Part shown: piece by piece, positions 9,867 to 20,329 of the stretch
Layout: every line of letters starts with the position of its first letter
How positions within the stretch are numbered: position 1 is the stretch's first letter
DNA from: Halalkalibacter sp. APA_J-10(15)
GTDB taxonomy: Bacteria > Bacillota > Bacilli > Bacillales > Bacillaceae_D
DNA: 64,000 nucleotides
Assembly (NCBI RefSeq): GCF_023017105.1
Contig: NZ_JALKEV010000015.1
Coordinates: 62,001 to 126,000 of the forward strand
Reading direction: 5' to 3'
Notes under the pieces: model-generated
Told to the model about the DNA's origin: nothing
Seen by the model: the letters and a program-made list of their open reading frames with translations, nothing else
Databases searched by the model: none
Position numbers and translations under genes: made by a program

Positions 9867-10517
9867 ATGATCGGTATTATTGATTATGGAATGGGGAACT
9901 TGCATAGTGTCAGCAAGGCGTTAGAACGACTTGATTTAGGCTATATCATGAGCGATAAAATCGATGATCTTCAAGGGGTAGATGGCTTACTACTTCCAGG
10001 AGTGGGAGCTTTTCCTGATGCGATGAAAACATTAAATCATATGGGAATGACAGGATTTATTCAGCAATGGGCAGAAGAGGGGAAGCCGTTGCTGGGCATT
10101 TGTCTTGGAATGCAGCTGTTATTTGATGAAAGTAGTGAGTATGGCCGAACAGAGGGCCTTCAATTACTCCCTGGTCGTGTCGAACGTTTTAATGGTGTCG
10201 ATAAAAACGGTGAGACGTATAAGGTACCTCACATGGGCTGGAACCAACTTCATTTTCAACAGGTCGATCATCCTTTGTTAGAAGGCGTTGATGAGGGGCA
10301 CGTTTATTTTGTTCATTCGTATGTTGTGAAGCATGACGAGGAGGATGTTCTCATTGCTTCTAGTGAATATGATGGCGTCGTTCCAGCTGTTGTTGGGAGA
10401 AAAAACGTGCTTGGCACTCAATTTCACCCTGAAAAAAGTAGTGATGTAGGGATGACGATTTTACGCAATTTCGGCAAGCTAGTGAAGCAAGGGGGAGAAG
10501 CGCGTGAGCACGTTTAA
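9867..10517 (+). CDS. hisH: Imidazole glycerol phosphate synthase, glutaminase subunit
   Basis: Class I glutamine amidotransferase that supplies ammonia to HisF. The catalytic triad motifs are present: the nucleophile cysteine in [12 protein letters not shown], and His/Glu in [11 protein letters not shown]-terminus [15 protein letters not shown] is diagnostic. 216 residues. Its ATG abuts the hisB stop, and its 3' end overlaps hisA by 14 bp. Confidence 0.97.
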   Translation: MIGIIDYGMGNLHSVSKALERLDLGYIMSDKIDDLQGVDGLLLPGVGAFPDAMKTLNHMGMTGFIQQWAEEGKPLLGICLGMQLLFDESSEYGRTEGLQLLPGRVERFNGVDKNGETYKVPHMGWNQLHFQQVDHPLLEGVDEGHVYFVHSYVVKHDEEDVLIASSEYDGVVPAVVGRKNVLGTQFHPEKSSDVGMTILRNFGKLVKQGGEAREHV

Positions 10518-11238
10518 TATTTATCCAGCGATTGATATGAGAGATGGCAAATGCGTTCGCTTAGTTCAAGGAGATTACGATCAGGAAACGATCTATGGTG
10601 ATTCACCGTTCCATATGGCTGAACAGTTTGCCAATGATGGAGCTAGTTGGATTCATATGGTTGACCTTGATGGAGCAAAAGCAAAGAAACGAATCAATCA
10701 TGAGTATGTGATCAGAGTTGCGAAAGAGCTTAATGTAAAGGTACAAATTGGTGGGGGAATTCGCACAGCGGACGATGTCGCTTTTTACCTAGAACGTGGA
10801 GTAGACCGAATTATTTTAGGAAGTGTTGCGGTAAATAATCCACAGTTCACGAAAGAAATGCTGAAAAAGTATGGTGGGGAACGGATTGTCATTGGTCTCG
10901 ATGCGCGAGATGGATATGTTGCAACAGAAGGCTGGCTGGAAACATCGTCCGTTAAAGCGGAAACACTCGCTCAAGAGCTCGTTCGTCATGGTGCGGAAGT
11001 GTTTATTTTTACTGATATTTCTCGTGATGGGATGTTATCAGGACCGAATACAGAAGCGATTACAGCGCTTGCTGAAGCAACGGGTAAAGAAGTGATTGCC
11101 TCAGGTGGCGTTAGCTCGCTTGCAGATTTGGACGAACTGAGAGAACGTGCAGGTAGAGGTGTGGGTGGAGCGATTGTCGGTAAGGCTTTGTACACGAACC
11201 AATTTACGTTGCAAGAAGCTTTAAAAGGAGGCAGCTAA
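10504..11238 (+). CDS. hisA: ProFAR isomerase
   Basis: TIM-barrel isomerase converting ProFAR to PRFAR. The catalytic aspartates lie in [17 protein letters not shown] (first strand) and [11 protein letters not shown], with phosphate-binding loops VQIGGGIRT and IASGGVSS. 244 residues. GTG start at 10504 inside the end of hisH, with GGGGGAGAAGC as RBS. Its paralogue hisF follows directly. Confidence 0.97.
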   Translation: MSTFNIYPAIDMRDGKCVRLVQGDYDQETIYGDSPFHMAEQFANDGASWIHMVDLDGAKAKKRINHEYVIRVAKELNVKVQIGGGIRTADDVAFYLERGVDRIILGSVAVNNPQFTKEMLKKYGGERIVIGLDARDGYVATEGWLETSSVKAETLAQELVRHGAEVFIFTDISRDGMLSGPNTEAITALAEATGKEVIASGGVSSLADLDELRERAGRGVGGAIVGKALYTNQFTLQEALKGGS

Positions 11239-11997
11239 ATGCTTACAAAGCGTATTATCCCGTGCTTAGATGTCAAGGAAGGTCGGGTCGTGAAAGGGGT
11301 TCAGTTTGTTGACTTAAGAGATGCTGGTGATCCAGTGGAACTGGCTGCTTTTTATGATGAACAAGGGGCAGATGAACTCGTTTTTTTAGACATTTCAGCG
11401 TCTCATGAAGGCCGTGAAACGATGATTGAAGTCGTCGAGCAAGTGGCTGGGACATTGGCGATTCCATTTACAGTTGGTGGTGGCATTAATAAGCTTGAAG
11501 ATATGAAGCGTGTTCTCCGTGCGGGCGCTGATAAGGTTTCGTTGAATACAGCAGCGGTCCTCCGTCCAGAGCTTATTAAAGAAGGAGCTGATTTCTTCGG
11601 CTCACAATGTATCGTTGTGGCGATTGATGCGAAGTATGATGAAGAGCTAGGCTCATGGCGTATTTACACTCACGGCGGACGCAAGCCAACTGTATGGGAA
11701 GTAACGACGTGGGCGAAGGAAGCCGTACGATTAGGTGCTGGAGAGATTTTGCTAACGAGCATGGACCAAGACGGAGCGAAAACAGGCTTTGATTTAGCGT
11801 TAACGAAAAAGGTGAGTGAAGCTGTGTCTGTTCCAGTTATTGCCTCTGGTGGTGCAGGAGGACAGGAAGATTTTAAGGATGTATTTGAGGATGCAAAGGC
11901 AGATGCAGCACTAGCCGCTTCAATCTTTCACTACAAGGAAACGTCTGTAGCGGAAGTGAAAGGGTATTTAAGAAAAGAGGGTGTGACAGTACGATGA
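11239..11997 (+). CDS. hisF: Imidazole glycerol phosphate synthase, cyclase subunit
   Basis: TIM-barrel cyclase that with HisH forms imidazole glycerol phosphate and AICAR. Diagnostic N-terminus ([19 protein letters not shown]), [23 protein letters not shown] and VIASGGAGG are present, with the catalytic aspartates in the CLDV and SMDQDG segments. 252 residues, normal length. It starts right after hisA (RBS AAGGAGG) and overlaps hisI by 4 bp. Confidence 0.97.
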   Translation: MLTKRIIPCLDVKEGRVVKGVQFVDLRDAGDPVELAAFYDEQGADELVFLDISASHEGRETMIEVVEQVAGTLAIPFTVGGGINKLEDMKRVLRAGADKVSLNTAAVLRPELIKEGADFFGSQCIVVAIDAKYDEELGSWRIYTHGGRKPTVWEVTTWAKEAVRLGAGEILLTSMDQDGAKTGFDLALTKKVSEAVSVPVIASGGAGGQEDFKDVFEDAKADAALAASIFHYKETSVAEVKGYLRKEGVTVR

Positions 11998-12620
11998 GTA
12001 TAGAAGCAATCCAATTTGATGAAAAAGGGCTCGTTCCAGCTATTGTGCAGGATGCGGCTAGTAAAGAAGTACTAACGCTTGCTTATATGAACGAAGAATC
12101 GTTGAAGAAGTCGATTGAAACGAAAGAAACGTGGTTCTATTCCCGTTCAAGACAGGAGCTATGGCACAAAGGAGCGACATCAGGAAATATACAAGCAATC
12201 GTTGATATGCGCTACGATTGTGATGCTGATGCGTTAGTTGTATTGGTCAATCCAGCAGGGCCAGCTTGTCATAAAGGAGTTTATACGTGTTTTGCCGACT
12301 CGTTATTAAAGGAAGAAGTGAAAGTGAACCCGTCCAGATATGCGATATTAGATGAGCTTGAACGAGTCATTGCTGAGCGTGAGGCTGAACGTCCTGAAGG
12401 TGCATATACGACTTATTTATTTGAAAAAGGCGTCGATAAGATTTTGAAAAAGGTCGGTGAGGAAGCCGGTGAGGTGATCATCGCTGCGAAAAACCGCGAC
12501 CATGAAGAATTAAAATGGGAGGTTGCCGATTTATTCTATCACACACTCGTTTTATTACGAGAACAAAAGCTTCCGTTTGATGAAGTGCTACGAGTGTTAG
12601 AGGAACGGCATAAAAAGTAG
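11994..12620 (+). CDS. hisI: Bifunctional phosphoribosyl-AMP cyclohydrolase / phosphoribosyl-ATP pyrophosphatase
   Basis: A 208-residue fusion of HisI and HisE catalysing steps two and three of the pathway. The N-terminal cyclohydrolase domain (to ~110) shows [19 protein letters not shown], the metal site DCDADALV and the Cys of [12 protein letters not shown]. The C-terminal all-alpha MazG-like pyrophosphatase domain shows [18 protein letters not shown] and [13 protein letters not shown]. Last gene of the operon, followed by a terminator. Confidence 0.96.
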   Translation: MSIEAIQFDEKGLVPAIVQDAASKEVLTLAYMNEESLKKSIETKETWFYSRSRQELWHKGATSGNIQAIVDMRYDCDADALVVLVNPAGPACHKGVYTCFADSLLKEEVKVNPSRYAILDELERVIAEREAERPEGAYTTYLFEKGVDKILKKVGEEAGEVIIAAKNRDHEELKWEVADLFYHTLVLLREQKLPFDEVLRVLEERHKK

Positions 12621-12624
12621 GGGC

Positions 12625-12658
12625 AACAGCATTCTCGAAAGAGGATGCTGTTTTATTT
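12625..12658 (+). terminator. Rho-independent terminator of the his operon
   Basis: AACAGCATTCTC-GAAA-GAGGATGCTGTT stem-loop with a GNRA-type tetraloop, continuing into a TTTTATTT tract. Confidence 0.92.
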
Positions 12659-12705
12659 AGTAAGCCCGAAATATAAACAGGATTCTTACGAAAAGAAAGA
12701 GTAAA

Positions 12706-12806
12706 GCCGACCGTTCCTGGAGCTCGAACCTGTAGGCGGACGCTGAACTACTTGGCTAAACTAGCCCGTGGATTTCAGCTTGCCTTATCTTCCTGCCGGA
12801 GTCGGC
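12706..12806. repeat. GC-rich intergenic element bounded by GCCGAC/GTCGGC
   Basis: A ~100 bp block clearly richer in G+C than its surroundings, starting with GCCGAC (12706-12711) and ending with its reverse complement GTCGGC (12801-12806). No reading frame. From memory it resembles GC-rich intergenic elements dispersed in several Bacillaceae genomes, but only one copy lies in this window, so this is not proven. The remaining 12807-12922 sequence probably carries the promoter of the next gene. Confidence 0.4.
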
Positions 12807-12922
12807 CCATCCCGTCCACTTGAGTTTCATTTCTGCCAAGATAATTAGAATTAGAACGCAAGAAATGAGAGGTAATCAACTCCCTCCGAGTGATAAAATA
12901 TTACTGAAGGAAGGGATGTATA

Positions 12923-14218
12923 GTGGAAAAACGTTCGATTGGTTTATATGAAGGGATTGCATTGTATATTGCTGCAATACTGGGATCGGGTGTTCTGTTT
13001 ATATCATCGGTTACTGCTTCTATTGCAGGCCCTGCATCCATATTGTCTTGGATAATTGTCATTCTTGCTAATCTTCCACTTGCCTACACATTTGCATGTC
13101 TAGCTAGTAAATATCCGGATGCCGGGGGTGCAGCTACTTTTGTACGAAGGTCATTTGGATTTCATTTTGGAAATATTGTAGGTTGGTTTTACTTTTTCAC
13201 TGCTGTAGTAGGACAAACAATTGTGTCTTTAACTGGGGCATTTTACGTTAGCCAGGCTTTTGGGTTTTCTGACTTTACAAGAAGTTTACTTGCATTCACA
13301 ATTCTAGTTATTGCAGGTATAGCTAATTATAATGGAGTTAAGATGAGCGGTAGAGTCGCATTAGTCTTGAGTGGTTGTTTATTATTATTACTTACACTTA
13401 CTGTTATAGTTTCAATACCGAGTATTGATTTAGAGAATTTCACCCCATTTGTAACTAGTGGATGGTATTCAATTGGAATAGCAATAACAGCGATATTTTG
13501 GGCGTTTTTTGGATGGGAGGCTATTTGTAATCTTTCGAACCACTTTAAAAACCCCGATAAAAACATTGTTAATAGTACGATTATAAGCGTAATAATCATA
13601 GGTGTATTATTTTTATCATTAAGTTTTGTAACAATCGGAACCGGGACATATGGTAGTAAAGAGAGTGACCTTTCACCAATCGGTGCTATAATGGGAGAAA
13701 CACTAGGAATAGGTGCCCAAATTGTGACCGCTCTATTGGCATTCTTTATATGTGTCGGAACTTCGAATGCGTTTGTAGCAAGTCTAACGCAACTCGGTTA
13801 CTCTTTGAGTAGAGACGGTGCTTTTCCAAAACAATTTTCACATATACATCCAATTAAGCGAATTCCGAGACGTATGGTTGTTATTGTAATTGGCTTCGCA
13901 GGTACCGGAGTTATTATTACAGAATTCTTTACAATGACATTTAATGATATTTTATTTATCCCGACCTCGTTAGGTGTGTTTGTGTATATTTTTTCTATGG
14001 CTGCTGGTGTTAAACTTTTTAAAAATAAATCCTTACCCTGGTGGTCCTCTTTAGTATCACTAATCCTATGTATCCTTGTGTTACCGTTTTTTCAATTGTA
14101 CATTTTTGTCCCGGTAATTATCGTTGGTTTATACATTGTCTTCATGATATTTCAAAAATGGTTTATGTCTTCCAATGAAAGGAAATCTAGTCAAAATTCA
14201 ATTCAAAATGCACCATAA
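12923..14218 (+). CDS. APC-superfamily amino-acid transporter (YjeH-like)
   Basis: A 431-residue integral membrane protein with about 12 hydrophobic helices. The N-terminus (GLYEGIALYIAAILGSGVLFI) carries the APC substrate-binding GSG motif of helix 1. The pattern FWAFFGWEAICNLSNHFKNPDKNI strongly recalls E. coli YjeH, an exporter of methionine and branched-chain amino acids, so efflux is as likely as uptake. The GTG start follows GAAGGAAGGG. The gene and the next one interrupt the conserved his-yvcD gene order and are AT-richer than their neighbours, which suggests a local insertion. Substrate not determined. Confidence 0.82.
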   Translation: MEKRSIGLYEGIALYIAAILGSGVLFISSVTASIAGPASILSWIIVILANLPLAYTFACLASKYPDAGGAATFVRRSFGFHFGNIVGWFYFFTAVVGQTIVSLTGAFYVSQAFGFSDFTRSLLAFTILVIAGIANYNGVKMSGRVALVLSGCLLLLLTLTVIVSIPSIDLENFTPFVTSGWYSIGIAITAIFWAFFGWEAICNLSNHFKNPDKNIVNSTIISVIIIGVLFLSLSFVTIGTGTYGSKESDLSPIGAIMGETLGIGAQIVTALLAFFICVGTSNAFVASLTQLGYSLSRDGAFPKQFSHIHPIKRIPRRMVVIVIGFAGTGVIITEFFTMTFNDILFIPTSLGVFVYIFSMAAGVKLFKNKSLPWWSSLVSLILCILVLPFFQLYIFVPVIIVGLYIVFMIFQKWFMSSNERKSSQNSIQNAP

Positions 14219-14267
14219 TTAGATTGTTTTTATAAAGATTCTTTATTGATTGGAGCGAGATTATTTC

Positions 14268-14861
14268 ATGAAGTCTAAGTTAATGTGGAGCGCAGTAGTT
14301 AAATGTGATAAAAGATATGATGGTAAGTTTTTTTATGCGGTAAAGACAACGGGTATTTTTTGTCGACCATCTTGTAAATCTAAAACTCCAAATTATGATA
14401 ATATATGTTTCTTTGAAAATGCTACGGATGCTATAGAACAAGGATTTAGACCATGTAAAAGATGTCAACCTGAACGATCTATTAAAACATTTGATCCACA
14501 GCAGGAAATAGTAGATGATTCTATTATTTATTTGAAACAGCACTATCAAGAAAAAATAACTTTAAACTCCCTTGCCTTCAAAATTGGTGTAAGCCCGTAT
14601 TATTTAAGCCGCATCTTCAAAAAAAAATTAGGCATTACCCCACATAAATACTTAGAAATCATTAGAATTCATAAAGCTCAGCGACTATTATTGAATACAG
14701 TTCATACTAGCACAGAAATTTGTTTTCAAGTAGGATACAAGAATTTTTCAAGTTTTTACAGACATTTTAAAAAAATATACGGATGCTCACCCTCCCAATT
14801 TAGAATTCAAAATGGGAAAAGAAATAGAGAGCCATTGCTTAAAGGTCACAAAAAAAGTTAA
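14268..14861 (+). CDS. AdaA-type methylphosphotriester-DNA methyltransferase / AraC regulator
   Basis: A 197-residue protein with an N-terminal Ada Zn-cysteine domain and a C-terminal AraC helix-turn-helix pair. The four Zn cysteines are C32, C36, C63 and C66 (FCRPSC and PCKRC); one of them accepts the methyl group from methylphosphotriesters, converting the protein to an activator. The HTH region spans ~residues 90-190 (KITLNSLAFKIGVSPYYLSRIFKKKLG). The ATG at 14268 follows GGAGCGAGA; a TTG six codons upstream is possible. No adaB or alkA partner is nearby. The permease 49 bp upstream could be co-transcribed. The last codons form half of the terminator stem. Confidence 0.9.
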   Translation: MKSKLMWSAVVKCDKRYDGKFFYAVKTTGIFCRPSCKSKTPNYDNICFFENATDAIEQGFRPCKRCQPERSIKTFDPQQEIVDDSIIYLKQHYQEKITLNSLAFKIGVSPYYLSRIFKKKLGITPHKYLEIIRIHKAQRLLLNTVHTSTEICFQVGYKNFSSFYRHFKKIYGCSPSQFRIQNGKRNREPLLKGHKKS

Positions 14862-14892
14862 AAACCAAACTTTTTCAGTGGCCTCTTTTTTT
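14844..14892 (+). terminator. Terminator overlapping the 3' end of the adaA-like gene
   Basis: GGTCAC-AAAAAAAGTT (within the final codons and stop) pairs with AACTTTTTCAGTGGCC, followed by TCTTTTTTT. It contains the 13-nt string AACTTTTTCAGTG (14868-14880) shared with terminator regions at 2600-2612 and, reversed, at 18407-18419. Confidence 0.82.
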
Positions 14893-15003
14893 ACCTTTTT
14901 CTGCACGCTTGATTCTTTCTAAGGGACTGTGCGAGTCGACAAAAATTGTGTATACTGAGGAGATAGAATAGGAAGTATGAAACAAGTGGAGGGAAAAGGC
15001 TGC

Positions 15004-16044
15004 ATGAGAGTAACCGAACATGATCAAGGAAATCAAAATATTGTCCCTTTTTATCAAACAGGTGACTATTTCTTTCATCGTGGAGTCGAAGCGTTTAGAA
15101 AGAAGAATCACCAACGAGCGATTAAATTGTTGGAACGAGCGATTAAATTAACAGCACAAGAGCCTGTTTTTCATGTTCAGTTAGCTGCCATCCTTTCTGA
15201 AGTTGGAGATTATGAGCGTTCGAATGGTATTCTAAAGCGCGTATTAAAGGAACAAGACGGCAATGTGGCGGAATGTTACTTTTTTATGGCGAATAATTAT
15301 GCTTATTTAGGCTTTTTTCATGAAGCTGAGCAAGCAACAAAGAACTATTTAGAGTTGAGTGAAGATCAACGTTTTGCTGAGGATGCGAGAAATTTGTTGG
15401 AGCTTCTTCGGTTCGAGGCTGAGGATACAGATTGGGAGGATGAGATGGTCGTTGAAGAAGAGTATGAGCTTCTCATGCAACATGATCAAGCTTTGCGACT
15501 TCTACGCTCCGGTCAATGGAATGAATCGATCCCTCTTTTAGAAGAGATTATTGATGAGCATCCAACCTATTGGGCAGCATATATTCAAGCTGCTGAAGCG
15601 TACTTTCGTATTGGTGATAAGCAATCGGCTTATGAGCTCTGCCAAGCTGTTTTAGATAAAGAACAAGGAAATGTGTTGGCACTGTGTCAACTAGCCATGT
15701 TGTATTGGCAGGATGGACAGACTAAGAAGGCTGAGCCCTATATTCATGCTTTACGTCAGCTTTATCCTATCGACGTGGAACAGAAGATGAAGGTCGCAGA
15801 GGTGCTCTGTCAATGCGGAGACTACGAGCAAGCTTATCAACGATTAAAATCGATGAAAAAAGCGATACTAGAAACGAAGACGTCCGCATTGTGTTGTTTA
15901 GGGATTGCGGCTCATTTTTTATATGACCCTGATGCTATGCGTTTCGTGCAACGAGCAGCAAAGCTCGGTGATGAGCAAGCGAAGAGAATTGTACGTGGAG
16001 AGTTAAACATAAGCGAGGCGCAAATATGGCAAGGGTCTTTTTGA
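15004..16044 (+). CDS. TPR-repeat protein (YvcD-like)
   Basis: A soluble ~346-residue protein made of tetratricopeptide repeats, for example FHRGVEAFRKKNHQRAIKLLERAIKL, YIQAAEAYFRIGDKQSAYELCQAVL and LAMLYWQDGQTKKAEPYIHAL. No signal peptide or catalytic motif. It lies between his and trxB, the place of yvcD in B. subtilis. The ATG at 15004 has GGAGGG 10 nt upstream; an in-frame ATG at 14977 has a weaker RBS. Probably a scaffold for protein contacts; partner unknown. Confidence 0.78.
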   Translation: MRVTEHDQGNQNIVPFYQTGDYFFHRGVEAFRKKNHQRAIKLLERAIKLTAQEPVFHVQLAAILSEVGDYERSNGILKRVLKEQDGNVAECYFFMANNYAYLGFFHEAEQATKNYLELSEDQRFAEDARNLLELLRFEAEDTDWEDEMVVEEEYELLMQHDQALRLLRSGQWNESIPLLEEIIDEHPTYWAAYIQAAEAYFRIGDKQSAYELCQAVLDKEQGNVLALCQLAMLYWQDGQTKKAEPYIHALRQLYPIDVEQKMKVAEVLCQCGDYEQAYQRLKSMKKAILETKTSALCCLGIAAHFLYDPDAMRFVQRAAKLGDEQAKRIVRGELNISEAQIWQGSF

Positions 16045-16054
16045 ATGGGCAAAC

Positions 16055-16230
16055 GGAAACTCATTCCGTTAATGTGTGAAATGGGGCGTTTAAACGTACG
16101 AAGTGGAACGTCATTCCGCTAATAGACAGAAAGAAGAGCAAAGCGAAGCACGTATGATCAAATAGCGGAACGAGGATCCGGAAGGGCAATTAAAAAAGGC
16201 TGTATGAAGGAAATAGCGGAATGAGATTCA
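16055..16230. repeat. Four copies of a ~20 bp dispersed motif
   Basis: Copies of the consensus AATAGCGGAANGAGGATTCC lie at 16055-16073 (minus), 16104-16125 (minus), 16160-16180 (plus) and 16212-16230 (plus). Similar clusters occur at 21666-22046 and 25822-25899. The whole 16045-16375 gap holds no gene. Confidence 0.55.
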
Positions 16231-16247
16231 ATCAAGGGTTCACGGGT

Positions 16248-16299
16248 GACCTCGGCTTCGCGCAACGCTTTAAGAAAAGAGCTATCGCATTTTTCTTAA
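16248..16299 (+). repeat. Partial copy of the dispersed intergenic element
   Basis: CTCGGCTTCGCGCAACG followed directly by AAGAAAAgaGC-tatc-GCatTTTTCTTA. This matches the first and last parts of the elements at 674-858 and 5888-6064, but the central stem-loop is missing. The 3' hairpin may terminate transcription before trxB. Confidence 0.5.
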
Positions 16300-16351
16300 G
16301 CAATTAAATAGACAGAATCGGTCGTTTTGATTACGATAAAGATATAAATAA

Positions 16352-17323
<972 letters not shown>

Positions 17324-17435
17324 CATCAATTCGCAATCAAACGTCACTCGTTCTTAATCGCTCTGTAACAGTCATGAAATATAAAAAGGGTACTATAGAG
17401 ATAAGTAATTGACCCCCTTTTTTATATACTTTATC

Positions 17436-17466
17436 GCACGGACTACGGTTCGTGCCCTTTTTTTTA
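17436..17466 (+). terminator. Terminator downstream of trxB
   Basis: GCACGGAC-TACG-GTTCGTGC stem-loop followed by CCTTTTTTTTT. Confidence 0.82.
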
Positions 17467-17602
17467 TAAAAAGGTTGGAATATTGTGTAAAAACGGATTT
17501 CGTTGCGACAAAACTTTTAAAATTTGAAATAATAATAGGACTTCTTATAAAGGTTGTTCTTGAATGACCTCGAAGCAATGAGTGTAGTGCTACATCTTTT
17601 TA

Positions 17603-17710
17603 AGTCTCGTGGTGAGTGGTTTTTTCGCCACAAGGCGCGTAGCGAACGGAGCTATTGCTATGCTTTGTTGGTGCTCTTTAAACAGGCTCTAATAGGGCAT
17701 CTTAGAGACT
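17603..17710 (+). other. Possible structured RNA region between trxB and yvcI
   Basis: AGTCTC (17603-17608) can pair with GAGACT (17705-17710), closing a ~108-nt domain containing further short complementary stretches such as GTGG...CCAC. No ORF covers it and no known riboswitch motif was recognised. Weak evidence. Confidence 0.25.
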
Positions 17711-17780
17711 AAAGTCCTGACTTGGAATGAAAAGAACTCCAGTCGCTTGAGGTGAGAGTGGATTCAAGGGAGAGCATTGA

Positions 17781-17846
17781 CTTTGCTCGTTACATACTGT
17801 CTGAAAGAAAAAACGATTTGAAATACTGGCTTTTCGGTCTTTCTTA
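17781..17846 (+). repeat. Degenerate copy of the dispersed intergenic element
   Basis: Contains GACTTTGCTCGTTACA...CTGTCTGAAAGAA, then a terminal inverted repeat ending in TTTCTTA. This aligns with the element at 5949-6064 at the conserved boxes only. Confidence 0.35.
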
Positions 17847-17871
17847 AACATGTTTTGACGACCTTTCTTGA

Positions 17872-17900
17872 TTGTAGGAACGTTCACTTGAGGGTATAAT
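17872..17900 (+). promoter_or_regulatory. Sigma-A promoter of the yvcI-rapZ operon
   Basis: TTGTAG (17872-17877), a 17-nt spacer, then a perfect TATAAT (17895-17900) just upstream of the Nudix gene. Confidence 0.6.
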
Positions 17901-17920
17901 ATAATCATAGTGAGGTGGAA

Positions 17921-18388
17921 ATGTTGCAGCGTGTTACGAATACAGTCTTACAATCAGATGGGAAAGTGTTACTTTTACAAAAGCCTAGTCGGCATTGGTG
18001 GGTTGCTCCTGGTGGGAAAATGGAACCAGGTGAGTCGATTATTGAATCTGCCAAACGAGAATTTCGTGAAGAAACTGGCTTACATATAAAGGATCCTAAC
18101 CTTCGAGCTGTGTTTACGATGGTCATGATGAAGGATCAGAAGGTTGTGAATGAGTGGATGATGTTCACCTTTCATGCAACTGATTATGAAGGACAGTTAC
18201 TGAAAGAGTCACCAGAGGGGAAGCTTTCGTGGAAGCAAGAGCAAGAAGTGCAACAGCTGACGATGGCTGAAGGAGATTTGTATATGTTTGAGCATGTTTT
18301 ACAACGTAAAGGGGTATTGTATGGTACCTTTTATTACACAGAAGAGTTTGAATTAATCTCGCAACGATTAACTCCGGATTTTACATAA
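17921..18388 (+). CDS. Nudix hydrolase (YvcI-like)
   Basis: A ~155-residue Nudix hydrolase with an intact Nudix box (GGKMEPGE...REFREETG, G-x5-E-x7-REx2EExG), which binds Mg2+ and hydrolyses nucleoside-diphosphate-linked compounds; the substrate is not predictable. ATG at 17921 is given as the start, but TTG at 17924 is better spaced from GAGGTGG and would give an N-terminus like that of B. subtilis YvcI (QRVTN). It heads the yvcI-rapZ-yvcK-whiA-crh gene order of Bacillus. Confidence 0.9.
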   Translation: MLQRVTNTVLQSDGKVLLLQKPSRHWWVAPGGKMEPGESIIESAKREFREETGLHIKDPNLRAVFTMVMMKDQKVVNEWMMFTFHATDYEGQLLKESPEGKLSWKQEQEVQQLTMAEGDLYMFEHVLQRKGVLYGTFYYTEEFELISQRLTPDFT

Positions 18389-18404
18389 TGTGCTGAACGA
18401 AGAT

Positions 18405-18442
18405 GGCACTGAAAAAGTTAGTTTGTCTTTTTTAGTAGTGTC
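18405..18442 (+). terminator. Hairpin between Nudix gene and rapZ
   Basis: GGCACT-GAAAAAG can pair with CTTTTTTAGTAGTGTC. T residues lie inside the stem rather than after it, so it is probably a weak or partial terminator that lets the downstream operon be read. It includes the reverse complement of AACTTTTTCAGTG. Confidence 0.4.
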
Positions 18443-18459
18443 AAAAGAGGGGGAGCTTG

Positions 18460-19353
18460 ATGAACAGCAGCCGTGAAGAAATCGAAATCGTTATTATTAC
18501 AGGTATGTCTGGGGCAGGGAAAACGGTCGCTGTCCAAAGCTTTGAGGACTTAGGCTATTTTTGTGTGGATAATTTGCCACCTGCCTTAATTCCAAAGTTT
18601 ATTGAATTAATCGAAGGGTCGAATGGGAAGATGTCGAAGGTTGCGCTTGTGATGGATTTGCGTGGACGGAAGTTTTTTGATCATCTATTTGATGCCATTG
18701 ATGCGATTAGCTTAGCGCCACATTTACATTTTAAATTACAAATTTTGTTTTTGGATGCAAAGGATGCTAAGCTCGTTCAACGCTATAAGGAAACGAGACG
18801 TTCACATCCGTTAGCTCCTGATGGCCTACCGCTTGAAGGCATTAAGCTCGAACGTGAGATGCTAGAGGAAATGAAAGGAAGAGCACAACAAATTATTGAT
18901 ACGACTGATTTAAAGCCGATCCAATTACGTGAACGGATTACACAACAGTTTACGTTAAATGAGCGACACCCCTTTTCCATTAATATGATGTCATTTGGCT
19001 TTAAATATGGAATGCCGATTGATGCGGACCTCGTTTTTGATGTGCGTTTTCTCCCAAACCCCCACTATATTGACCACATGCGTCCAAAAACAGGATTAGA
19101 AGAAGAGGTCTCTTCCTATGTTTTAAAATGGACGGACACGCAGCAATTCATTGAGAAGCTAACCGATTTGTTGCAATTTATGCTACCTCAATATAAACGT
19201 GAAGGGAAGAGCCAGGTAGTCGTTGGCATCGGCTGTACAGGTGGAAAGCACCGTTCTGTTACATTGGCAGAATATTTTGGGAAGGAATTTGCTGATGAGT
19301 ACAAGGTTCACGTTCGACATCGTGATATCGATAAAGGGAAGGAAACGAAATAA
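18460..19353 (+). CDS. rapZ: RapZ / YvcJ nucleotide-binding protein
   Basis: A 297-residue member of the RapZ family (YvcJ in Bacillus), a P-loop protein that hydrolyses nucleotides; the E. coli member controls glmS through small RNAs. The P-loop GMSGAGKT is at residues 15-22, and the conserved C-terminal [13 protein letters not shown], a phosphate-binding loop, is present. ATG at 18460 follows AGAGGGGGAGC; a TTG directly upstream at 18457 is also possible. The stop directly precedes yvcK. Confidence 0.95.
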   Translation: MNSSREEIEIVIITGMSGAGKTVAVQSFEDLGYFCVDNLPPALIPKFIELIEGSNGKMSKVALVMDLRGRKFFDHLFDAIDAISLAPHLHFKLQILFLDAKDAKLVQRYKETRRSHPLAPDGLPLEGIKLEREMLEEMKGRAQQIIDTTDLKPIQLRERITQQFTLNERHPFSINMMSFGFKYGMPIDADLVFDVRFLPNPHYIDHMRPKTGLEEEVSSYVLKWTDTQQFIEKLTDLLQFMLPQYKREGKSQVVVGIGCTGGKHRSVTLAEYFGKEFADEYKVHVRHRDIDKGKETK

Positions 19354-20301
19354 GTGAAAAAAAGAGATCAGATTGTCGTTATTGGGGGAGGCACTGGGTT
19401 ATCAGTATTATTAAGAGGTCTAAAAACATTTCCAATTGATATTTCAGCAATTGTGACTGTTGCCGATGATGGTGGTAGTTCAGGACGACTACGCAAAGAA
19501 TTAGATATTCCACCACCAGGTGATGTGCGCAACGTATTAATCGCTCTTGCTGAAGTTGAGCCGTTAGTAGAAGAATTGTTTCAGCATCGTTTTGCAAATG
19601 GGAATGGCCTATCAGGGCACTCATTAGGAAATTTGTTATTGGCAGGGATGACGTCAGTTACTGGGGATTTTGCTCGCGGAATTTCAGAATTAAGCAAAGT
19701 ATTAAATGTTCATGGCAATGTGTATCCGGCTGCCAATCGTAGTATCGTGTTGCATGCTGAAATGACAGATGGCACGATTGTGACTGGAGAATCACGAATC
19801 CCATTAGAGAAGAAACGAATTAAGCGAGTCTTTCTTACTCCTAGTAAGGTCGAACCGTTAGAGGAAAGTGTGCAAGCTATTTTACAAGCTGATGTGATTT
19901 TATTAGGTCCTGGTAGCCTCTATACAAGTGTGTTACCAAATTTGATCGTTCCTGGTATTCAGGAAGCGATTAAACGCTCACAAGCTAGGAAAGTCTATAT
20001 ATGTAATGTGATGACACAAAGTGGTGAGACTGATGGTTTTTCTGCTGCCGAACATGTTCAGGCGATTATTGATCATGGTGGTGTAGAGCTAGTTGATGAG
20101 ATTCTCGTTAATGGTGCTCCGATTTCACCATCATTACAGGAACGCTATGCAAAAGAAGGAGCCGTACCTGTTGAAGTTGACCAACAACGACTAGAGAAGA
20201 TGGGTATTCAAGTTATTCGTGATGAATTTGTCATCGAAGCAAATGGTGTTTTGCGTCATGATGCAGTTAAGGTATCAAAAGCGCTATTACGATCAATGTA
20301 A
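19354..20301 (+). CDS. Gluconeogenesis factor YvcK / CofD-like protein
   Basis: A 315-residue protein of the CofD/YvcK family needed for growth on gluconeogenic carbon sources and for cell-wall shape in B. subtilis; it binds UDP-sugars. The N-terminal phosphate-binding loop [15 protein letters not shown], the segment [13 protein letters not shown], and [16 protein letters not shown] are conserved. GTG start immediately after rapZ. The family carries out no CofD reaction in Bacillus, since F420 is absent. Confidence 0.94.
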   Translation: MKKRDQIVVIGGGTGLSVLLRGLKTFPIDISAIVTVADDGGSSGRLRKELDIPPPGDVRNVLIALAEVEPLVEELFQHRFANGNGLSGHSLGNLLLAGMTSVTGDFARGISELSKVLNVHGNVYPAANRSIVLHAEMTDGTIVTGESRIPLEKKRIKRVFLTPSKVEPLEESVQAILQADVILLGPGSLYTSVLPNLIVPGIQEAIKRSQARKVYICNVMTQSGETDGFSAAEHVQAIIDHGGVELVDEILVNGAPISPSLQERYAKEGAVPVEVDQQRLEKMGIQVIRDEFVIEANGVLRHDAVKVSKALLRSM

Positions 20302-20329
20302 GTCATTCAAGCTGAAGGGAGGGATGGCA

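Noticed and set aside
17393-17908. Small minus-strand open frames (60-68 residues) between trxB and the Nudix gene
   Set aside because: They overlap the trxB terminator, repeat remnants and promoter; no RBS or recognisable domain.
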